NCBI GenBank assembly: GCA_030141605.1
Contig: JAQGDQ010000941.1
Span: forward strand, 1 to 64,000
Direction of reading: 5' to 3'
DNA: 64,000 bases
From: Tubiluchus corallicola
Taxonomy: Eukaryota > Priapulida > Priapulimorpha > Priapulimorphida > Tubiluchidae
Position numbers and translations under genes: made by a program. This document shows positions 34,146-64,000 of this stretch, in pieces. Position 1 is the stretch's first letter. Each line of letters begins with the position of its first letter. The notes under the pieces are model-generated. The model was given only the letters and a program-made list of their open reading frames with translations. It searched no databases and had not been told where the DNA came from.

Positions 34146-34499
34146 AAAACACACAGTAATCACTGTTATTTATAGCCTTAGTTCTGTGCAACACGAACTT
34201 GGCATGTCAACATGTCCTCAACACCAGAGGCGTTTCAGTAGCGTTTTAAGAGCTTGTGGGAACAGCAGAGCAGATAAGGCGTGTGCTTAAGTCAATGAAC
34301 GTTAAGTGTGGTTAGTAAATAAACGAGTGACTAAATCTGCTTTAGTGTCTCTGGCTATTTATTAAGTTAAGGAAGTATTTCTTGTATTGATCTGTCTTTC
34401 TTACCGTTTCTAATTGGCATAATTACGCATGTTGTCTTTTATGCAACCTTAATTTTTTAAGCATGCTGTGATGTGAAGTGATATAAAATATAAGATTTA

Positions 34500-34735
34500 A
34501 TCAGTCAGTCAAACATCAACCAACCATCCAGCCAACCAAACTGTCAGTCAGACAAACAAGTGAACAACAAATCAACCAGTCAAGTCGGTTGGTCGGTCAG
34601 TCAGCCAGCGACTCAGTTAATCAATCACCCAATCGATCTATCAGACAAACAATTAACCAAAAATCAGTCAGTCAATTAATCAGTCAAACAATCAGTCAGT
34701 CAATGAACAAGTCAGTCAGTCAATCAATCAATCAT
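34500..34735. repeat. Degenerate CAGTCAGTCAATCA tetranucleotide-type repeat
   Basis: CAGT/CAAT/CAAC-rich tract. Confidence 0.9.
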
Positions 34736-34739
34736 GCAC

Positions 34740-35720
34740 ACAGTGCCTAGAGATTACTCTACCAGTTCTACGTCGTATATGAGCACGTACATTTTCAACG
34801 TAACAAATTCACGTAATTGTGATTACTGCAAGACTAGTGTATAGTAGATTCTAATGACTTTAATCCTCGATAATCTTAAAATTTCACAACGTAATTTGTA
34901 GGCTCAATCAACGGGCTCAATGTATAGTATATATTAGAAGTATAGGTACAGCTACAGTGGTATTTTAGACTCGAGTATGCTGCACTGGGCCCACTGCACT
35001 GGTAGGTAGGTCATACAAGCTCCTTGCTTGACGGCTACGTATGCAGTGACTTCTCAATCAGCGTTTCGAACCAGAATTCCCCAAATTTAAGAGATGCTGG
35101 TCTACAAAAGGCAGGGCAGTTATTTGGATTTTTGAAGAACAGCATTCCAGTTGTCCTACGGCTATAGGCCTACTCCTATAGGACAGAAATCGTACCAAAA
35201 GATGTTATAAAACTGCTAATTAGTGGTTGGAAATGCAAAAAGGAGTTACTCAGCCTGGATTTGAACCAGAACCTTTGCTTGCTGTTTGAACCCAGAATGA
35301 ATTAGTTATTGACTAAAATCTATCGCCTCACTCACAAACATCAAATTAATGTTTATTCTTTCAGTCCGTGTGACATTAATTTTTCCTACTCGGAAAAGTG
35401 AAAGTTTTTTAATTGTGTTCTAATTGCTCTATAATGAAATACTTGCAATACAGACATCATTCTACCATCGAAAAATCAAACCAGTGAGAATAATAAATTC
35501 AGCTTTAATGTGTAACAAATACAAAACATAATGTATACATAATATGATAGTAATATTTATGATTCACTTTGTAAATAGGGAAACAAAATACGGTTTACTT
35601 TAACACTATACAATAACAGAGCTGATAATTTATGCAGGATACAGCTATTGTATGAGCTTCCAGAATTTCTGTTATAAACCAGGATAAAGCTAAAGGTTTC
35701 AAACTTTATAATTAATACAT
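34740..35720. other. Intergenic, a tRNA-like remnant only
   Basis: TCTGGTTCAAATCCAGGC (T-arm-like) on the - strand near 35240-35275; otherwise unique. Confidence 0.45.
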
Positions 35721-35724
35721 GTAC

Positions 35725-36086
35725 CAGGGTTCCCACAGAATTTTGATATAAATTTTCCTGACATTTCTCCGACCAAATATTGATTTTCCATGACCAAAAT
35801 AAGGAAAAATTGCATTGCTAGTATTTTTGTGTATGGACATTTCATACATATATTGATATATAATGATGTCAGGCAATTATTATATTAGGAGCCAAAGCAA
35901 AGTTTTTGTTGAACACGAATCGCTGAAAAATATCTTTGGAAAAATATCGACTCACGGTGATTATTTTTGCAACCCTTTCAAATTTCCCTGACTTTTCGCC
36001 CCATTTTCATCATTTTTCCAGACTTTTTCATGACTTTCCATGCTAGCCTGCATTTTCCAGGATTTTTCCTGACCGTGGGAACTCTG
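35725..36086. mobile_element. hAT-type MITE (CAGGGTTCCCACAG ends)
   Basis: CAGGGTTCCCACAG and CCGTGGGAACTCTG are inverted. ATGTAC stands directly on both sides, six of the eight bases expected. Confidence 0.75.
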
Positions 36087-36518
36087 ATGTACAACATTAT
36101 CTAAAGTGAAACCAAATTTGGTTAACAGTCACTTTTCAGAATTTACATTACAAGTATGAAAGTTACAAGAAAAGATGTAATGTTAAAAAAGAGAAAGTTG
36201 AAAAAGGATCTATTAACCAAATCTTTGGGGCACAACCCTATTTCAAAATTTGCAGTCAACTGCAAACAACTGGAACAAGTACCACAAGGTACTTTGCAAA
36301 ACTAACCACAATCTACAAAAAACTTACAGTAGTTTAATACGTTTGATATCGAGGAAAATGAAAGTTACTGGTAATTCTTCATGCATTTAACAGTATTTCC
36401 ATATCACTGGTTTTATATTTTTCATGCTTCTTTAAGGTACACAAATTAGCTTTTAATTACAAACCGAGTGACTTGAGATATCAATTAATATCTCAATTAT
36501 TACTTTTTTGCCACTTAT

Positions 36519-36865
36519 CAATAAGCCTTTTCGTTGCGCACACGCGTAGTTGCTGTAGGTCAAAGGTTAATTGTACCACAGCAACGCGTCTACCACTACA
36601 ACTGTCACGTGACATGTGAGTAAAGCAAAGTCTAGTTGAGTAACTTCAGTTGTTTTATGTGGACTTTACTTAATTGTGTATCAGTCTGTGTGGGACCTTA
36701 AGCACTACGAAACGTTGTATAGCTAGCATTTGTCGCTTTTTCAATTATTATTACAATATCATGGGCTGCGAGGCGTTGTCAAGTGTACACAAATGCATTG
36801 TCTGGTACACTCAACCTTTGACCTTTTCACGATCATCATCAATCGCTGGAACTATGAAAAGGCTT
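36519..36865. mobile_element. Candidate foldback/MITE
   Basis: AATAAGCCTTTTC and, inside it, AGGTCAAAGGTT..TGTACCA at the left return inverted at the right end. No target duplication found. Confidence 0.5.
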
Positions 36866-36989
36866 ATTACTACGTGTAAGCATTAAGTAATTCTGTGAAT
36901 TATTGTAAATACATGTTAAGGGGCTTTCAGGGCCACAAAAACTGTTTGTAATCTCGGCCTAAAGGGAACATACAATACTTATCTACTTC

Positions 36990-37420
36990 TGCTATGATAA
37001 TGGCCATGTTTAGAATAAGAGAGTGTTTTTAAGCCACTACATTACTGCCATGTTTAAAATGAAATGCTATTTTTAAATCAACTACATCACCAGAATAAGA
37101 TACTGTTTGTTTTAATAAACTATATTACCAAAATAGCCATATTTAGAATGATATGTTTTCTAATCCGCTACATTACCATTATGATCATCTTTTGCGAGAT
37201 GTCTTTTGATACATTTCATTGCCATATGTGGAATCGGATTTTCTAATGCGTTACATTACAACTGTGACAAGTAAGCTAATCCACTACCATGTTTAATGCG
37301 ACATTTTTTAAATAAAGCGGATTACCACTTTTGCCATGTTCAGAATGATGTCTTTTGATCCACTACATGACCATTATGACTATGTTGAGAAAGAAATGTT
37401 GTTTAATCCACAACATTACC
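36990..37420. repeat. Degenerate tandem of CACTACATTACCA..ATGTTTAGAATGATATG
   Basis: About eight diverged units of 45-65 bp. Confidence 0.6.
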
Positions 37421-37684
37421 ACTAGATGGCGCTGTAGATGTGACAATTTGGAACAAAACAAACAACACAATTGTTCTCTTTGCGATCCATTCACTATTGC
37501 AAGGGGGGGGCTCAGCTTTCATTCAGTATCTTCCATGACGTCACAAGTGGTTTAGTTACATTAGTCACAATCGATACACAGGAATAAAATGGTGTACAAA
37601 GTCATGCATCAATCACCGGCCGAACAACTGGAATGTTTACAAATAACGAATGCGAAAAGTAGTGCCAACTGTAATAAATAACAA

Positions 37685-38090
37685 TACCTAGCTCAAACGA
37701 ACACGCCTCATGCACACCTTTACCTAGCTCAAACGAACACACCTCATGCACACCTTTGCTTCGCGTTGCGATTACAGAGCATTACACGCTGGCCAAAACC
37801 AGTATAATATTGCAAATTACACGTACAATTAACAACAACAGGGTCTGGTACACTGATATGATACGTTGAACTTTTGGCACAGACGGGTGATAGTCGTAAT
37901 AAAGTAGTGAGTATGGTTCCTTATGAGAAAACGAAACAAGTTTTTCCCAAATAAAGTAGGGAATTGAAAAGCACATGAATTACCTACAATAACTGATAAG
38001 ATAAATATGGCAAATGAAGCCATACAGGCAATATGGCAAATGAAGCCATACAGGCAATATGGCAAATGAAGCCATACAGGCAATATTGTA
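37685..38090. repeat. Two short tandem blocks
   Basis: CCTAGCTCAAACGAACAC units near 37688 (x2) and a 26-bp GGCAAATGAAGCCATACAGG CAATAT unit near 38010 (x3). Confidence 0.85.
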
Positions 38091-38099
38091 AGTGCCAAA

Positions 38100-39317
38100 T
38101 ACCAGCAGTTTTTTATTAGGAATGTTGAGTGAAACAATACATTAACACTAACTTAAAAAGAGTTCTATTTTTAGAAGAAAAAATATTTTAAGCTGTAGTA
38201 TTTTACACTGTTTTCAAGATGGAAGATCTATAGTGATAATTACTAACCAATGACCATACATTTAAACTGTCCATTTTAGTAACAAAAGAGTAACAACATT
38301 TTACGAATTCCAACATCACAATAAATAGGATATTTAGAAAACTGTTTTACGAGTTGCCTTAACTTAATAAATAATTTACTCGTTAACAGAAAAAGTTTAT
38401 TTACAAGTCATGCAGATAATAAATATTAATTACACGTTTAATTACATTCGAATCAACATTTTAACAAAAAAAAACCGTTGCTTACTAACACTTACAACTG
38501 ACGAAGAAAAATCACTTCTCTTGCATTATGCACTGCACTGATTCCCGTTAAAAATCAAAATTCCGGTGTTACGTTACGTCTTCATAATTAGAATTATTTC
38601 GTTCAACGCAATAACGATGCAGAATAGGTTTATTAATACGACTAATTCATAACCAAACATATATGAATGCTAAAAATGTAGGTGCTTGATATTTGACTGA
38701 CAACTGCTCTGACAATTATCAATAATGACCAAACATTTAGGACTGTAGACACCCACGCACCACTGAAATAATAAGCTACATAATGTCATAATGCACGTAT
38801 GTACTGATACTTCTGTGCACAGTATGGAAACTAGCACATGGCAAAATTCTCATTTTATGGCAATTGTAACTGGGAACTAAAGTGTAAAACACGGGGCATT
38901 ATGGTGGAGTGCACTAACAGTAATGCATATGGCGGAGGGAGCATTTACAAGCTGTGTACTAGCTCTGTCATTGGGGAACAGAATGGCATAATAACAGTAG
39001 TATCATTGTACACTTCATTACTCTGCATGGCGGAGAGCTCAATTACAGTGGCCATGATATGTGTACCACTTTGGTATGGACACAGTACAGTGAACTACAC
39101 AAACTTATACTGTGTCTGGTAAAGAGACAGTTACAGCAGTTGTCTCCACATGTCACCATTGCCTACATTATATAAACCAACAGAAGGTCTATTGGCACTT
39201 AAGAATTATAATAATTAGCAGGGATGCAGCAAAACTTCTGCCAGTGCAGATATGAAGAATTTTTACTTCATAACAATCGACATTGCTAATGTTTTTCCCT
39301 AAAAAAAACCCCATTCA
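38100..39317. other. Channel 3' flank
   Basis: No coding signal. TTTATT (AATAAA on the gene strand) at about 38396 and 38633 could be poly(A) signals; unproven. Confidence 0.4.
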
Positions 39318-62260
<22,943 letters not shown>

Positions 62261-62765
62261 CTAAATAAATTAAAAACAAAATGAATAACCGATTAACTAA
62301 TGTAATTAGAGTTATGAATTCTAATTGCAATAAGCTAGAAATGAATAATCTCACCGCCCACTCGTTTTACCGCACGCCCACTCACTGACCCACAAACAAA
62401 ACTGCCTGCTCCGCCACTTGAATAGTTAGAACACGTGAATTCTAATACCTAGGACTCCGATTCAAACCCGAACTAAATGATAATTTTTCAAAATTTGCAA
62501 CTCGCGCAGTCAACAGTAGAATGTACTTGTTGCTTATTATAAAAACAGTCAATCTTACATAATTCAGAGAAAGCCAAAAATGAACATTACTACATTTTCT
62601 TCTTAGAATCCAAATGATTTGATTTAAACAGCAGTACAGGAAGTTGTTTACTTACGACGTATGCAACTTAAACTGCACGACTTGACGATCCGACCACAAC
62701 TTAATTAATAAACTATGCAAAATTAATAATAACTCGTGTTGCAGGTACAAATGTTATGGTCCATT

Positions 62766-63255
62766 ACCCCTTCTCAAGGTAGTATATGCATTAGAAGCCA
62801 CAATATATTAGACTGTAGTTCAACAAGATAGACTACCCCTTCTCAAGGTAGTATATGCATTAGAAGCCACAATATATTAGACTGTAGTTCAACAAGCTAG
62901 ACTACTTTTTCTCAAGGTAGTATATGCATTAGAAGCCACAATATATTAGACTGTAGTTCAACAAGCTAGACTACTTTTTCTCAAGGTAGTATATGCATTA
63001 GAAGCCACAATATATTAGACTGTAGTTCAACAAGATAGACTACCCCTTCTCAAGGTAGTATATGCATTAGAACCACAATATATTAGACTGTAGTTCAACA
63101 AGCTAGACTACCCCTTCTCAAGGTAGTATATGCATTAGAAGCCACAATATATTAGACTGTAGTTCAACAAGCTAGACTACTTTTTCTCAAGGTAGTATAT
63201 GCATTGGAAGCCACAATATATTAGACTGTAGTTCAACAAGCTAGACTACTTTTTC
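62766..63255. repeat. 69-bp minisatellite, about seven units
   Basis: CTTCTCAAGGTAGTATATGC ATTAGAAGCC..ATTAGACTGTAGTTCAACAA with CCCC/TTTT variants. Confidence 0.96.
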
Positions 63256-63726
63256 TACTCTGACATTGTATAGGTGAAACTTGTTAGGTACACACGTCTT
63301 TGTTATATTTAAAAATTTGACTAATAATTATACTGCTACCTTTTACTGACATTGTGGCTTTTTCTCGACTCAATATTGGACCAACAATGTATGTATGCAT
63401 TTTAGCTACGTTAGTGTAACGTAGTAATCTGTAGCACTTATTTTCTTGCACTTATTTCAGTAGATTTGTAGATGTAGTAAATACAGAAAATTTGTATTTT
63501 TGCAGAATAAACTAACATAGATATGGGAATGCAACTTTGGTTTGAGCGTATACATTACAACTCATATTTCATTTTTTTAAGCAAATTAATTTTAAATCGC
63601 CACCTCTGTTGACAAATGCATCTGCAGGCAATGCCAAACTTGGCACGCGTATGCACAGCATTTTACGTGTAGGAGGTGCACCCCTAGAACAAACGGGTCC
63701 GACTTGCGTCGAAGTCGTCTTACGAT

Positions 63727-64000
63727 CAATCCGCCAGAACCGAATGTGGTCGCAAGTCGGGGTTTACTCGTATGTCAACCGACTGTGGTCCCAAGTCGGG
63801 GATTACTCGCACGTCAACCGACTGTGGTCGCAAGTCGGGGATTACTCGCACGTCAACCGACTGTGGTCGCAAGTCGGGGATTACTCGCACGTCAACCGAC
63901 TGTGGTCGCAAGTCGGGGATTAATCGTATGTCAACCGACTGTGGTCGCAAGTCGGGGATTACTCGCATGTCAACCGACTGTGGTCGCAAGTCGGGGTTTA
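63727..64000. repeat. 39-bp minisatellite running off the window
   Basis: GGGGATTACTCGCACGTCAA CCGACTGTGGTCGCAAGTC, seven units, open on both strands; more GC-rich than its surroundings. Confidence 0.95.

Noticed and set aside
63609-63989. Repetitive frames WSQVGDYSHVNRL and RPQSVDVRVIPDL
   Set aside because: Both strands of a 39-bp minisatellite; no independent coding evidence.

Overview
The window is nuclear DNA from a multicellular animal, most likely a non-vertebrate metazoan. The genes are split by introns of about 0.1-7 kb with GT-AG boundaries. Micro- and minisatellites and short DNA-transposon derivatives are dense. Three conserved animal genes can be read: a ceramide-transfer protein (CERT/STARD11), a forkhead factor of the FoxQ2 type and a voltage-gated sodium channel. 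The channel carries Glu at the domain III selectivity position, as invertebrate NaV2-type channels do. I cannot name the phylum from this sequence.

Layout. Positions 1-821 are a higher-order minisatellite. From 1427 to 21128 on the + strand lie thirteen exons of CERT: the end of the PH domain, the serine-repeat motif, the coiled region, the FFAT motif and the whole START domain up to the stop. The 5' exons lie left of the window. The reading phase closes across every junction. Its introns are packed with minisatellites, several of them touching splice sites, and hold hAT and pogo-type derivatives. Positions 21129-28818 are an intergenic stretch with a pogo-like MITE, a hAT MITE and older dispersed repeats. 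A complete intronless FoxQ2 gene lies at 28819-29871 on the - strand, convergent with CERT, with duplicated CCAAT boxes upstream of its start. Positions 29872-39317 are a second intergenic stretch with two more hAT MITEs and simple repeats.

From 39318 to 62260 on the - strand lie fourteen exons of the sodium channel: the II-III linker, all of domain III, the III-IV linker, all of domain IV and the C-terminal EF-like and IQ region. Domains I and II lie right of the window. Its introns hold at least four more DNA-transposon derivatives with intact target-site duplications, including one hAT element nested in another, a near-perfect 64-bp hairpin, and 5S-rRNA-derived and tRNA-like SINE fragments. 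The right end (62261-64000) is intron with two tandem arrays.

The three genes are functionally unrelated: lipid transfer, transcription and excitability. I see no operon-like or pathway arrangement. The unusual biology is in the repeats: arrays that have grown out of exon/donor junctions or transposon ends, and a duplicated channel exon end that carries a second splice donor. I found no convincing new multi-gene system.
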